DNA of 64,000 nucleotides from Bacteroidota bacterium (GCA_947479085.1 CANJYB010000010.1:62001-126000); one strand, 5' to 3'; shown: positions 17,100-26,680, numbered from the stretch's first letter. Notes: generated by a model not told the origin, from the letters alone. Made by a program: numbers and translations.

Positions 17100-18797
17100 A
17101 TGAAATACAAACTACTAATTTCTGTTGCAGTGTTTGCTATTGCAGCAATTTTAATTGACTTCAAAAAAGAAGCTCATGGAAAAGTAAACGGTGCAGATCC
17201 CGGGTATTCGGGCTCGCCTGCTGATGGAGCAACCTGTGCAAATGCAAATTGCCATAACACTACAGCTACTGCTTCGGCAGGATGGATTGCTTCCAACATA
17301 CCAGTAACCGGATATGTGCCGGGAACTACTTATACTATAACTGCCACCGCTACCCAGGCAGCATTGGTCAGATATGGATTTGAAATATCTCCTCAAAATA
17401 CAGCAGGAAACCTAATAGGAACAATGGTTGTGGGAACTGGAACACAACTTGTTGGAGGAGGAAAATACATTACCCATACCAATGCAGGAACTACAGGAAC
17501 AACAGGTTCGCATACCTGGACATTTACCTGGATAGCACCTCCATCAGGTACGGGAGCATTTACTTTTTACGGAGCATTTAATTGTACCAATAATGATACG
17601 CATGATACAGGTGACCAGATACATACTTCTACTCTTGCAGTAACGGAAGATGTTCCGGCAGGAATTGACTGCGGAATATTTTCAATTGCCTCCCCGCTTT
17701 CTATTGATTGTTCGGGAAACATAACTCCTGTTGTAAAACTGGGTAATTATGGTTCCACTGCGCTTACATCTGTAGATATTCAATACCAAATTGATGCGAA
17801 TACACCAGCTACTTTTTCATGGACAGGCAATTTAACCACTGGGGCATTTACAACTGTACCACTGCCGGTAGTTACATCAACCCCGGGTGCACATACTTTC
17901 ACAGCTGTTACATCTGCCCCTAATGGAGGAACGGATATAGTTCTGACCAATGATAGTAAAACAACAAATTATTCTACCATTCTAACAGGGGCTCCTTTGC
18001 CTTTCTTTGAAGGATTTGAAGCAACCGCTTTTCCTCCTGCAGGATGGGGATTATCTAACCCGGATAACAGCACCACCTGGACAAGAAATATTGCTGCTCA
18101 TTCGACTGGAGTGGCAAGTGCAAAAATGGATAACTGGACTTATACTGCAATAGGGCAAAGAGATGGGTTAATGTCTCCTCCTGTTAATTTAACTTCGATG
18201 ACAGTACCTTATCTTAATTTTGAAGTAGCATACAAACAATATTCAACTCCATTCGCAGATACATTAACCGTGCTTATTTCAACCGATTGCGGGCTAACGT
18301 GGAATCAAGTATATCATAAATATGGCAGTAATCTTGCTACAATAACCGCAAGTGGAGGATCAACTGCATTTGTTCCTACCTCTGCTCAATGGCGCCAGGA
18401 AACAGTTAGTTTATCGGCTTATTCAAGTTGTTCTACAGCGCTTTTCAAATTCATTAACAGTACAAGAAATGGAAATAATCTTTACCTAGACGATATTAAC
18501 ATTGGAGGTGGAGTTGGAATAAATGAAATGACTAACAAACCAATTGTTAATCTATTTCCAAACCCAATAAATGATGCGTTAACTATTGAGTACACCTTGA
18601 TTCAATCATCAAATGTTTCTGTAAAAATGTTTGATTTACAAGGAAGAGAAATAGCTGTGTTGGTTTCTGAAAAAGAAAAAAATGCAGGAAAATACACTTC
18701 CACCTTTGACATGAAAGGTTATAAACCGGGAATGTATTTTATTACCGTTGCTTCCGGAAATTCTGTTTCGACAGATAAAATAATGATAGCAAGATAA
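17100..18797 (+). CDS. T9SS cargo with choice-of-anchor V (reelin-like) and MAM/choice-of-anchor J-like domains
   Basis: 565 residues. Signal or anchor helix at 5-20, then GADPGYSGSPADGATCANA continuing to CHNTT, the start of the choice-of-anchor V type module of Bacteroidota secreted proteins. That module usually carries a CxxCH cytochrome-like motif; here the cysteines are C-x4-C-H. A linker CARDB-like domain follows (DCGIFSIASPLSIDC onward), then a jelly-roll region starting PFFEGFEATAFPPAGWG (about 300-460) with WTRN and the paired MSPPVNLTS, as in choice-of-anchor J/MAM domains. The C-terminus VNLFPNPINDALTIEY...GMYFITV is a T9SS type A sorting domain. Probably a surface adhesin or binding protein. 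Confidence 0.85.
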   Translation: MKYKLLISVAVFAIAAILIDFKKEAHGKVNGADPGYSGSPADGATCANANCHNTTATASAGWIASNIPVTGYVPGTTYTITATATQAALVRYGFEISPQNTAGNLIGTMVVGTGTQLVGGGKYITHTNAGTTGTTGSHTWTFTWIAPPSGTGAFTFYGAFNCTNNDTHDTGDQIHTSTLAVTEDVPAGIDCGIFSIASPLSIDCSGNITPVVKLGNYGSTALTSVDIQYQIDANTPATFSWTGNLTTGAFTTVPLPVVTSTPGAHTFTAVTSAPNGGTDIVLTNDSKTTNYSTILTGAPLPFFEGFEATAFPPAGWGLSNPDNSTTWTRNIAAHSTGVASAKMDNWTYTAIGQRDGLMSPPVNLTSMTVPYLNFEVAYKQYSTPFADTLTVLISTDCGLTWNQVYHKYGSNLATITASGGSTAFVPTSAQWRQETVSLSAYSSCSTALFKFINSTRNGNNLYLDDINIGGGVGINEMTNKPIVNLFPNPINDALTIEYTLIQSSNVSVKMFDLQGREIAVLVSEKEKNAGKYTSTFDMKGYKPGMYFITVASGNSVSTDKIMIAR

Positions 18798-18826
18798 TTT
18801 AATACTTATAATTACATTCTACTTCA

Positions 18827-18856
18827 TTGAGTTTGACAGCAAATTAATTACCTTTG
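18827..18856 (+). promoter_or_regulatory. Promoter of the propeller-TPR operon
   Basis: TTG at 18827-18829, 19-bp spacer, TACCTTTG at 18849-18856. Full match to the Bacteroidota promoter consensus; ATG follows at 18882. Confidence 0.7.
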
Positions 18857-18881
18857 GTTCTTAATTTGCTGTTGAACAAAA

Positions 18882-20168
18882 ATGAAAATCCGTTTACTTC
18901 TTTTAATTCTCCCTTTTAGTTTAGTTTCACATTTTTCCTTTTCGCAGGCTCCTACTATTGAATGGCAACATTCTTATGGAGGTTCGGCTGATGATAAAGC
19001 ACTATCAGCTATTCAAACAATGGATGGTAGCTATATGATTGCAGGAAGTACCGAATCCGTGGACGGGGATGTGCTGGATAATAAAGTAAAATTAAATTGC
19101 TGGGTAATAAAGCTTTTTTCGAACGGAAATGCTGATTGGAAAAAATGTTTGGGAGGAGAAACGGCACACCAGGGAAATGAAATTATTCAAACCAAAGACT
19201 GGTGTTATGTGGTAGCGGGGAGTACCATGCTGAAAGATGGCAATAATACCGGGGTTCATGGCAATGATGATTACTGGATTACAAAATTCAATTCTACATT
19301 TATACCCCAATGGACCCGAACTTATGGTGGCAAAGCAGATGATGTTGCAAAGTCTATAAGAGGAACCAGAGATGGAGGATTTATAGTGGCGGGCTGGGGC
19401 GGAATTCCCGGAACAAATATAACACGCAACCTTGGAGGAAATGATTTCTGGATTATGAAATTAAATAAACAAGGAAGTATAAAATGGCAAAATAGCCTTG
19501 GGGGAAGTGGAATGGATAATGCAGCCGCAGCTATTCAGGCAGGCGATGATGGGTATTTAGCGGTTGGTTATTCGAATTCAAACAACATGAATGTAACGGG
19601 AAACCATGGTGCTTCGGATGGATGGATTGTAAAAACAGACAGTGGTGGAGTAATAGAATGGCAAAAGAGCATTGGTGGAAATGGATTGGATTTTATTTAT
19701 TCAGCAGAGCTGACCAAAGACAAAGGATTTATTTTTGCAGGAGCCACTGAATCGAATGATGGGGATGTGAAAGGTAATCATGGAAAATCGGATGCATGGA
19801 TAATTAAAACAGATAGCCTGGGAAATATGGAGTGGCAAAAATGTATAGGCGGCAGTAATGATGATGTTGCCTATTCGGTTCAGGTAACTAATGATGGCGG
19901 GTATATTATAGCAGGGAAAACAGATTCGAATGATGGAGATGTGAAAGGCAACTATGGGGGAACCGATGCATGGATAATAAAACTGGATGAAAAAGGAACA
20001 ATGATATGGCAGAAATGCCTGGGAGGAACAAAAAATGACCAGGCAAAAACTATAAGACAAACCAACGATGGAGGATATATTATTTCTGCATTTTCAAACT
20101 CTGCAGATGGTGATGTGACTTCGAATAAAGGAAACTACGATTACTGGATAATTAAACTAAAACCTTAA
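18882..20168 (+). CDS. Secreted seven-repeat (propeller-like) protein
   Basis: 428 residues with a signal peptide (MKIRLLLLILPFSLVSHFSFSQ). The rest is seven repeats of about 56-60 residues, each with the pattern GG...DDxAxSIxxTxDGGYIxAGxTxSxDGDV, GNxGxxDxWIIKLDxxGxxxWQK. Seven blades would make a complete beta-propeller. Similar uncharacterised proteins in Bacteroidota usually end with a T9SS tail, but here the protein stops right after the last repeat (DYWIIKLKP), so its export route past the outer membrane is unclear. It is followed after 3 bp by the TPR gene, so the two form an operon. Confidence 0.8.
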   Translation: MKIRLLLLILPFSLVSHFSFSQAPTIEWQHSYGGSADDKALSAIQTMDGSYMIAGSTESVDGDVLDNKVKLNCWVIKLFSNGNADWKKCLGGETAHQGNEIIQTKDWCYVVAGSTMLKDGNNTGVHGNDDYWITKFNSTFIPQWTRTYGGKADDVAKSIRGTRDGGFIVAGWGGIPGTNITRNLGGNDFWIMKLNKQGSIKWQNSLGGSGMDNAAAAIQAGDDGYLAVGYSNSNNMNVTGNHGASDGWIVKTDSGGVIEWQKSIGGNGLDFIYSAELTKDKGFIFAGATESNDGDVKGNHGKSDAWIIKTDSLGNMEWQKCIGGSNDDVAYSVQVTNDGGYIIAGKTDSNDGDVKGNYGGTDAWIIKLDEKGTMIWQKCLGGTKNDQAKTIRQTNDGGYIISAFSNSADGDVTSNKGNYDYWIIKLKP

Positions 20169-20171
20169 ATT

Positions 20172-21284
20172 ATGAAAAAACAAATTCTGTTTTTATTTTC
20201 ATTCGCGATGCTATTGATTACCGGAAGTGCTTTTTCGCAGGAAGAAGATAAAGCTAAGGTGGATACACTGGATGCAAATACAATCATTATTAGAGCCGGA
20301 AATGCTAAAGTGGATTCGGCAATAGTGCATGAAAAGAAAAAAGAAACAAAAATTGCCAATCGATTTTATGCAGATGCAATAAAGGAATACAAAAAACTTT
20401 TAAAAAAGGATAAAGAAATGTTTGCCCCTTACTATTATATAGGAAGGGTAAATATGAGAACAAAGGATTATGGAGATGCGGTTGAAAATTTCACTAAAGC
20501 AATAAAAATAGATTCGACCCATGATGATGCGTTCCGAGACAGAGGAATTGCGGAAGTGGCATTACAGAAGTTTCCGGAAGCTAAAAAAGACTTTAACATA
20601 GCAATAAGTGTAAATGCAAATGACCCGATAACTTATTATCAAAGGGGTATGCTGGCAGAAAAGGGGAAAGATAAACAACCCTGTTTTGAAGACTATGAAA
20701 GTGCTTTGGAATTAAAACCGAATTACCCTGAGGTGCTTTTCAGGAGAGGAATGCTGCTGACCTTATATAAACAGGATTATGTATTAGCTATAGGAGACTT
20801 TAATAAAGTAACCGATCTTGACTCTAGTTTTTATGGCGCTTATTTCTGGAAGGGAAAAGCTTATTTTCTTGGAGCTGATAATAAATCAGCAATTAAAGAA
20901 CTTACGACTTATCTTAAAACGGATTCGAGCAACATTGACGCTTTGATAATGAGAGGGGCAGCAAGGTTAAATATCAATGATTGTTCGAATGCTATTCGTG
21001 ACTTTGATGAAGTAATAAAAATGGATTCAAAAAATTTTATTGCACTTACTAATCGCGGAATGGCAAAAGGACAACTAAAAAATTTTAATGGTGGTTTAGA
21101 AGACCTTGATCTAGCGATTAAAATAAGACCAGATTATTCTCCGGCATATATTAACAGGGCTTTAGTAAAATATATGAATAAGGATAAAAAAGGAGGCTGT
21201 AAAGACTTACATCTTGCAGATGGACTGAATAATGCAAAAGCTTATGAACTCCTTGAGAAATATTGTAGATCGGAAGTGAAATAG
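20172..21284 (+). CDS. Periplasmic TPR-repeat protein
   Basis: 370 residues with a signal peptide (MKKQILFLFSFAMLLITGSAFSQ). About eight tetratricopeptide repeats are recognisable, for example YYYIGRVNMRTKDYGDAVEN, FRDRGIAEVALQKFPEAKKD, YYQRGMLAEKGKDKQP and LTNRGMAKGQLKNFNGGLED. TPR arrays mediate protein-protein contacts. Translationally tied to the propeller protein (stop and start 3 bp apart), which suggests the two products may interact, an inference from gene order only. Confidence 0.85.
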   Translation: MKKQILFLFSFAMLLITGSAFSQEEDKAKVDTLDANTIIIRAGNAKVDSAIVHEKKKETKIANRFYADAIKEYKKLLKKDKEMFAPYYYIGRVNMRTKDYGDAVENFTKAIKIDSTHDDAFRDRGIAEVALQKFPEAKKDFNIAISVNANDPITYYQRGMLAEKGKDKQPCFEDYESALELKPNYPEVLFRRGMLLTLYKQDYVLAIGDFNKVTDLDSSFYGAYFWKGKAYFLGADNKSAIKELTTYLKTDSSNIDALIMRGAARLNINDCSNAIRDFDEVIKMDSKNFIALTNRGMAKGQLKNFNGGLEDLDLAIKIRPDYSPAYINRALVKYMNKDKKGGCKDLHLADGLNNAKAYELLEKYCRSEVK

Positions 21285-21302
21285 AAATAGGAACGATAAC
21301 TA

Positions 21303-22355
21303 CTAAAATCCTTCCAGTTCTTTTTGGGCTTCATCAACTCTAAAGATAATTGTATGGTGGCTGCCATCCGGTTCGTAAATGAGTTTAGCAAAGCCTATTT
21401 TTTTATCATCTTCAAAAACGGCATCAAATTTTTTCTTTTTATTTAAGCGGGATAACTTACTTCCACAGCCGCTAACAATATATCTGTTTTCGTTTCCCAT
21501 TATGAATTGCAAATTATGGTCATGGCCTGATGCATAAATAATATTATTATATTGATTAAAAACAGTAAGCATTCTGTTTCTCATTTTTTTATATGTGGGT
21601 TGGGAAATGTCCTGAAAATAGAGGTTATACATTCCAGCCAAGCCAAAAATAAAAAACGGAGTTTTATTAATCAAAAATCTAAAGGGTTGTCTGCTCCTGG
21701 AATGTTGTCCATTGGTATACATTGGATGATGAGCAGTAATAAGAACCTGTTCTTGGTTTTGTTTGGCAACTTTAAGAATACTGTCTAATTTAATGTAAAA
21801 TAATCTTTCCGTGTTTTTCTTCGACCCGTTTTTAGTTTTTTTAAACCGATGAAGAAACCATTGTGTGTCAATAGTAATCAAACGGAGATTTTTATTAAGC
21901 ATCACAGAAGTAGGACCCGGCAAACCATTAGAAGGGAGAAAAGTGTTCTTGTTCCTATTGCTGCAAATAGATTTCTTTTTTAAATAATCAGAGACAAAGT
22001 GTTCCTGGTATTTTACTCTTTTTAATCCTCCCATGGTTTGGGCTGCCCAATCATGATTTCCGGGAATAAAATAAACCTGCCCCTGATATTCTTTCAGGAT
22101 AGATAGCTGAGATTCCAAATGTGATTCAGAACCTTTATCATTTGGTTTTAAGCCCGCAGGATAAACGTTGTCTCCTAAAAACACAACAGCACTATTCGGA
22201 TTTTTAAGTAATTCTTCCTTTAACATCAATAATGCTTTTCCAGGAATGGTATCTTCTCCGGCATCGCCAATTAAATAAACAGAATAATCAGAACTCTCCT
22301 GAGCAAAAAGAGAAAATGAAACAAACAACAAAATGCAAAAAAGGAAATGCTTCAT
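21303..22355 (-). CDS. Secreted metallophosphoesterase
   Basis: 350 residues with a signal peptide (MKHFLFCILLFVSFSLFAQ). Calcineurin-like motifs are all present: IGDAGED (metal Asp), FLGDNVYP, IPGNHDWA, ITAHHPMYTNG and SGHDHNLQ. The closest visual match is the acid-phosphatase/PhoD-like group found in Bacteroidota periplasms. Substrate unknown. The gene lies 12 bp downstream of nnr on the same strand. Confidence 0.9.
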   Translation of the reverse strand: MKHFLFCILLFVSFSLFAQESSDYSVYLIGDAGEDTIPGKALLMLKEELLKNPNSAVVFLGDNVYPAGLKPNDKGSESHLESQLSILKEYQGQVYFIPGNHDWAAQTMGGLKRVKYQEHFVSDYLKKKSICSNRNKNTFLPSNGLPGPTSVMLNKNLRLITIDTQWFLHRFKKTKNGSKKNTERLFYIKLDSILKVAKQNQEQVLITAHHPMYTNGQHSRSRQPFRFLINKTPFFIFGLAGMYNLYFQDISQPTYKKMRNRMLTVFNQYNNIIYASGHDHNLQFIMGNENRYIVSGCGSKLSRLNKKKKFDAVFEDDKKIGFAKLIYEPDGSHHTIIFRVDEAQKELEGF

Positions 22356-22367
22356 AAAATGGTAATA

Positions 22368-23882
22368 TTATTCTTTTAAGAATATAAAAGCGTCACTCAG
22401 ATGGTTAATAATATCAGAAGCAATCATTGTTTCCTGTGTTTTGTTAAGCGCAGCAAAATCGCCAGCAAGACCGTGAAGGTATACTCCGAGCAAACACGCT
22501 TCTTTTGGAGAATATTCTTGTGCCAATAAAGAAGTAATGATTCCTGTTAGCACATCACCACTCCCACCAGTTGCCATTCCGGGATTACCTGTTGAGTTAA
22601 AATATATTTCTCCGACAGGAGTAGAAATGGAAGTGTGTGAACCTTTTAAAACCACAAAAGCATTGTGTTTAACAGAAAACTCTATTTGTTGTTTCAGCCT
22701 TTCTTCTGTATTTGAAACCTTGCCTACCAATCGTTCGAACTCTTTAATATGCGGGGTAAAAATACTATTGGCAGGAATAAAAGAAAGCCAGGTTTTATTT
22801 TCGGAAAGGATATTAATTGCATCTGCATCGAATACAAGAGGAACAGAACTGTTTTGAATCAACAATTTTACAACATTCTGTGTTTGCTTTTCAATTCCTA
22901 TTCCAGGCCCGACACCAATTGTATTGTATTTTTCAATTCTGATATTGGCTGTAATAAAATCCATTTCGGAATCCACTTCGGCCATTGCTTCAGGAATAGC
23001 GATTTGAATAATCTGATAACCGCAAGCCGGAACATGTGCGGTTAACAGACCTGCCCCGGAATGCATGCAAGCTTTAGAAGTTAAAACTGCTGCACCCATT
23101 CTACCTTTACTTCCTGCGACAATAAGAGCATGCCCAAAATTACCTTTGTGAGCATTGGTATTTCTTTTCTTTAGAAATACTCTGACATCTTCCTTTGTTG
23201 TGAAATAATAATTGGTTTGATTAGACAATATATACTCCTCACTTATTCCAATATCGCGAATGGTGAATTCTCCAACATAATTTGAGTTTTCTGGAAACAT
23301 GAATGAAAGCTTTGGAAATTGGAGACTTAGTGTGTAATCCGCTTTAATGATTCCATCATTCAATGCATTGGATTTATCGCAATACAAGCCGGAAGGGATA
23401 TCAATTGAAATAACTTCTAAAGGTTGTTGGTTAATGAATTTAATACAATCTGCGATTAAACCCTCTACAGGTCTGTTGATACCTGAACCCAGAATGGCAT
23501 CAATAATTACTATTTCTTTATCATTATTAAAATTAACAGCACCAATTTCGTCAACAGACTTTATTTCCCTGACGTCCATTTTTGATTTCAGGTTTTTGTA
23601 ATTAGTTTTGAAATCTTCGCTCCATTTGTCAGAATAATTAACAACAATGACTTTCACCTCGTATCCTTCCCTTTGTGCTATTTGGGCTATAGCCAGTCCA
23701 TCTCCTCCATTATTACCAATTCCACAAAAGACAACAAGATTTTTATTGAAATTGTATTTTTCATTTATCCAGCCATAACAAGCTTCAGCAGCCTGTTCCA
23801 TCAAATCGACAGAAGAAATTTTATCCTTTTCGATTGTAAATTTATCGGCTTCGCGAATTTGGTTAACAGAAAAGATTTTCAT
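22368..23882 (-). CDS. nnr: Bifunctional NAD(P)H-hydrate epimerase / ADP-dependent dehydratase
   Basis: 504 residues, the usual length of the fused repair enzyme. The N-terminal epimerase half carries VFCGIGNNGGDGLAIAQIA (about 50-70) and IIDAILGSGINRPVEG (about 126-141). The C-terminal kinase-like dehydratase half carries HKGNFGHALIVAGSKGRMGA and GNPGMATGGSGDVLTG with the catalytic aspartate near residue 446. Together they repair damaged NADHX and NADPHX in the cytosol. The start codon overlaps the stop of the DUF2752 gene by ATGA, indicating translational coupling. Confidence 0.95.
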   Translation of the reverse strand: MKIFSVNQIREADKFTIEKDKISSVDLMEQAAEACYGWINEKYNFNKNLVVFCGIGNNGGDGLAIAQIAQREGYEVKVIVVNYSDKWSEDFKTNYKNLKSKMDVREIKSVDEIGAVNFNNDKEIVIIDAILGSGINRPVEGLIADCIKFINQQPLEVISIDIPSGLYCDKSNALNDGIIKADYTLSLQFPKLSFMFPENSNYVGEFTIRDIGISEEYILSNQTNYYFTTKEDVRVFLKKRNTNAHKGNFGHALIVAGSKGRMGAAVLTSKACMHSGAGLLTAHVPACGYQIIQIAIPEAMAEVDSEMDFITANIRIEKYNTIGVGPGIGIEKQTQNVVKLLIQNSSVPLVFDADAINILSENKTWLSFIPANSIFTPHIKEFERLVGKVSNTEERLKQQIEFSVKHNAFVVLKGSHTSISTPVGEIYFNSTGNPGMATGGSGDVLTGIITSLLAQEYSPKEACLLGVYLHGLAGDFAALNKTQETMIASDIINHLSDAFIFLKE

Positions 23883-24175
23883 TTGAGAAGTTTAATAATG
23901 TAAGTAATTGTTATTATTGAAATCGAAATGATAAAAGAGTATTTAATCAACATTGCACCATTTCTGAATTTAAATAACAAATGTAAGAAAGTAATTGCTA
24001 ATGTAAATATGACAGGTATCAATGCGGGGTATAAACTAAAACTCTCTTTTAGATTTCCCTGTACTAATTCGATGAATGATCTTTGCATACCGCAGCCCGG
24101 GCAATCAATACCAGTAACCGCTTTATAAGGGCAAGCCATAAGATGGTTTTTAAGCCACTGAATAAATAAAATCAT
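23879..24175 (-). CDS. DUF2752 small membrane protein
   Basis: 98 residues with two to three hydrophobic helices. The hallmark ITGIDCPGCGMQRS motif lies near residues 21-34; DUF2752 proteins share a CPGCGxxR box of unknown role. ATGA overlap with nnr. In Bacteroidota DUF2752 genes are often beside a CCC-motif membrane protein, as here (24237-24626). Confidence 0.85.
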   Translation of the reverse strand: MILFIQWLKNHLMACPYKAVTGIDCPGCGMQRSFIELVQGNLKESFSLYPALIPVIFTLAITFLHLLFKFRNGAMLIKYSFIISISIITITYIIKLLK

Positions 24176-24191
24176 TTCTATAAATAAAAAA

Positions 24192-24212
24192 AGTCCTGCT
24201 ACTAACAGGACT
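24192..24212 (-). terminator. Hairpin between CCC-motif and DUF2752 genes
   Basis: AGTCCTG, 7-nt loop, CAGGACT, with A-rich sequence at 24184-24191 that reads as a T run on the minus strand. It ends the CCC-motif gene. Confidence 0.75.
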
Positions 24213-24236
24213 CTTTCAAATTAATTTTTACAATTT

Positions 24237-24626
24237 TTAGTGTCTACCTAAAAAATTAAACATGCCTCCGGTAAGCGCTGCTCCAATGATTACAATATAA
24301 ATAATAAGGAATATTATGTATGCAGCCGATACACAGGTACCAATGATAGCACACACTTTTCCCGCTTTCAGATTCTTGAAAGATGCTTCGGTATATAAAG
24401 CCGGGTTCTCTTTATATAGTTTGTTTGCTTTTCCGGATAATACTAATGCTATGATTCCAAGTATTAATCCTATAAATCCATAGCAGAAACAGCCTACTAT
24501 AGAAATAATTCCAAGTACCAGTACTGCAGTTGCATTTGGTATTTGCTGTTGCCCGAAAGGCTTTGAAAACTGTTGTTGAAACTGTTGATTGGTGTTTTGC
24601 TGATTGGGTGCTCCCTGATTTTCCAT
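24237..24626 (-). CDS. CCC-motif membrane protein (DUF4190-like)
   Basis: 129 residues. A Gln/Asn-rich N-terminus (about 1-30) precedes two membrane hairpins: IISIVGCFCYGFIGLILGII and IIGTCVSAAYIIFLIIYIVI. Single cysteines in the helices (GCFCYG, KVCAI, GTCVS) and the KANKLYKENP loop match the family called CCC-motif membrane protein. Function unknown; its recurrent pairing with DUF2752 suggests a joint role. Confidence 0.75.
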   Translation of the reverse strand: MENQGAPNQQNTNQQFQQQFSKPFGQQQIPNATAVLVLGIISIVGCFCYGFIGLILGIIALVLSGKANKLYKENPALYTEASFKNLKAGKVCAIIGTCVSAAYIIFLIIYIVIIGAALTGGMFNFLGRH

Positions 24627-24681
24627 GATTTATGTTTTTATTTTGATTCGAAAATAGTAAGAATATTTTAATGGGCAAAAA

Positions 24682-25272
24682 TTATTTTTTATTTGTAAGC
24701 AAAGAATGAATTTTTAATACCTGAGGAATTATCAATTGTTCTTCATCATTATAAATTACAAATTCAGAAAGCTTAATTTTTTCTTCGTCACTAAGTTGGT
24801 TTTTCATTCTTTGTTCTACCTGTTCGGAAGTAAGATTATCGCGATGAATAGCTCTTTTAATTTTCAAAGCAATTGGTGCTGTAACGGTTATCACGGTGTC
24901 TACCTGTTTGTTTGCCCCACTTTCAAAAAGTATGGCAGCCTCCTTTAAGATATATTTGTGGTGGCTGTTTTGTTGTACCCATTCATCAAATCGGATGGCT
25001 ACTGCAGGATGCAAAATAGCATTTAACTGCTGTAATTTTTCTTTATCGTTAAATACCAGAATTCCCAATTTCTTTCTATCTACTTTTCCCAAATCGCCAA
25101 TGACAGCATTTCCAAAAGCCTTTGTAATCTTCCCACTCAGACCTAAATCATTATAGAGAAGTTGCTTTGATTCTTCGTCAGAATAAAAAACAGGAATGCC
25201 AAGCAATTCGAATACTTTACATACAGTAGTTTTACCGCTTCCAATTCCACCCGTTATTCCAACCTTAATCAT
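24682..25272 (-). CDS. coaE: Dephospho-CoA kinase
   Basis: 196 residues, standard CoaE length. P-loop GGIGSGKTT at 8-16, the VFYSDEESKQLL adenosine-side motif with the key aspartate at about 32, and the lid RAIHRDNLTSEQVEQRMKNQ. Catalyses the last step of coenzyme A synthesis. Start is 1 bp from the end of the ybbR gene, so the two form a tight unit. Confidence 0.95.
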   Translation of the reverse strand: MIKVGITGGIGSGKTTVCKVFELLGIPVFYSDEESKQLLYNDLGLSGKITKAFGNAVIGDLGKVDRKKLGILVFNDKEKLQQLNAILHPAVAIRFDEWVQQNSHHKYILKEAAILFESGANKQVDTVITVTAPIALKIKRAIHRDNLTSEQVEQRMKNQLSDEEKIKLSEFVIYNDEEQLIIPQVLKIHSLLTNKK

Positions 25273-25273
25273 T

Positions 25274-26254
25274 TTATTTTTTTATAATGTATTCCACTTT
25301 TTCGGGACTAATCTTGACTGCTCTGATCTCTGCAGGAAACTTAACCAATTCTACTTTCAGTTTGTTGCTTACACCTTCTATCTTTTTATAGTCGACAATG
25401 GCTCTAAATTGAGTAACATTAATTTTTTCGTAATTATCAAAAGCAACATTATACTTTATTACTATTCTATCAGGAAACGTTTTCAATCCGAGACCTAAAG
25501 GGAGATTTTCTATTTCAATTGGCAGCTCAATACTGGCTTCCGTGAATTTAGTAACATTTACTGAAGCCTGCACCGTTGGCTGCGAGAGCTCAACAAATTT
25601 GAGTAAGGGTGATGTTTTATTAATGCTTAATTTAACAGAAACCGAATTTGTTATGTTCTTTAAACTTACAGGAATAGTTTCCAAGTGATCGATTTTATCA
25701 ACCACATCTGATGCGCCTGAAATATCAACAAACGCAGGAGTTACTATAAGACTGTCCTTTTGCTGGTATTGATTTTGAAAAGCTATAGTCAGGTTTGTTC
25801 TAACAGGAACTCTCCTGGTTACCTTCTTATTAAAATTAAGAAAAACTGTGTCTGGATATACTTTCAGGATTTTTATGGAGTTGCTGAATTGAGCCGTAAT
25901 CTTATCTATTCTTGAATTACTTAATAAATAGTAATGATTCCGAATTTTTAAAGGACTTATATCTTTAATATCTATTAAAATGGTTTCGTTTTTATGCTTT
26001 AATTTATACCAAAGTAAATTAAATCCTGTTGATTCAATTTGTATGTCTATTGTTTCCGGTAAATGGTTTGCTATTACCTTATCGATTGGGAAATTTATAT
26101 ATTGTACGGGAAAATTAACTGAAATACTGTAGCTTTTTGATAAGGTCATCAGCAGCCAGAAAAAAACAGAAACGATAATACAAAACAAAAAAGCAATAAC
26201 CCGTCTGTTCAAACGAATTCCTTCTTTTCCTGTGCTGTTTTTAATTCCTTTCAA
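25274..26254 (-). CDS. YbbR-like (CdaR-type) domain protein
   Basis: 326 residues. N-terminal membrane anchor at about 19-41, then a periplasmic stretch of YbbR repeats, e.g. VPVRTNLTIAFQNQYQQ, VDKIDHLETIPVSLKNI and a final RAVKISPEKVEYIIKK. In Firmicutes the equivalent CdaR regulates the diadenylate cyclase CdaA; in Bacteroidota its role is not settled. The only in-frame start between the upstream stop and the anchor is TTG at 26254. Confidence 0.8.
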   Translation of the reverse strand: MKGIKNSTGKEGIRLNRRVIAFLFCIIVSVFFWLLMTLSKSYSISVNFPVQYINFPIDKVIANHLPETIDIQIESTGFNLLWYKLKHKNETILIDIKDISPLKIRNHYYLLSNSRIDKITAQFSNSIKILKVYPDTVFLNFNKKVTRRVPVRTNLTIAFQNQYQQKDSLIVTPAFVDISGASDVVDKIDHLETIPVSLKNITNSVSVKLSINKTSPLLKFVELSQPTVQASVNVTKFTEASIELPIEIENLPLGLGLKTFPDRIVIKYNVAFDNYEKINVTQFRAIVDYKKIEGVSNKLKVELVKFPAEIRAVKISPEKVEYIIKK

Positions 26255-26308
26255 TTGGGTACCGCTAAATATTTTCCGACAAATTTACTAATCTGTTTAA
26301 CAAAAAAA

Positions 26309-26337
26309 AGCGTTGAGCAAATTCATTACCCAACGCT
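26309..26337 (-). terminator. Terminator after yajC
   Basis: AGCGTTG and CAACGCT with a 15-nt loop; on the minus strand the stem is followed by eight T residues. It lies 23 bp past the yajC stop. Confidence 0.75.
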
Positions 26338-26359
26338 GTTCTTTATACATGCAATTAAT

Positions 26360-26680
26360 TTATTTAGGTTCTGCTCCTATTAATGAGGAAGAATCCATAG
26401 AAACAGCGCTTTTTTCAATTTTAAGTTTGTGCCCGCCTTCAACTTCGATAAGGAAAGTTTTTTCCTGCACTTCTACAATTTTTCCGTGAATACCACCGAT
26501 GGTTACAATTTTGTCGCCTTTGGCAATGTTCTCACGGAATTTCTTTTGGTCTTTAGATTTTTTAAGCTGGGGGCGAATCATAAAGAAATAAAATACTACG
26601 ATGATTAAAATCAAAGGAATAAATTGAGTAATAGGATTTCCTCCTCCTTGTGCGCCTGCCATTAATAATGTGTTTATCAT
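26360..26680 (-). CDS. yajC: Preprotein translocase accessory subunit YajC
   Basis: 106 residues: one membrane helix (about 19-36, FIPLILIIVVFYFFMIRPQ) followed by KKSKDQKKFRENIAKGDKIV and a small beta domain (TIGGIHGKIVEVQE), the YajC layout. It binds SecDF-SecYEG in the inner membrane. The leader upstream is a repetitive A/T-rich run. Confidence 0.95.
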   Translation of the reverse strand: MINTLLMAGAQGGGNPITQFIPLILIIVVFYFFMIRPQLKKSKDQKKFRENIAKGDKIVTIGGIHGKIVEVQEKTFLIEVEGGHKLKIEKSAVSMDSSSLIGAEPK

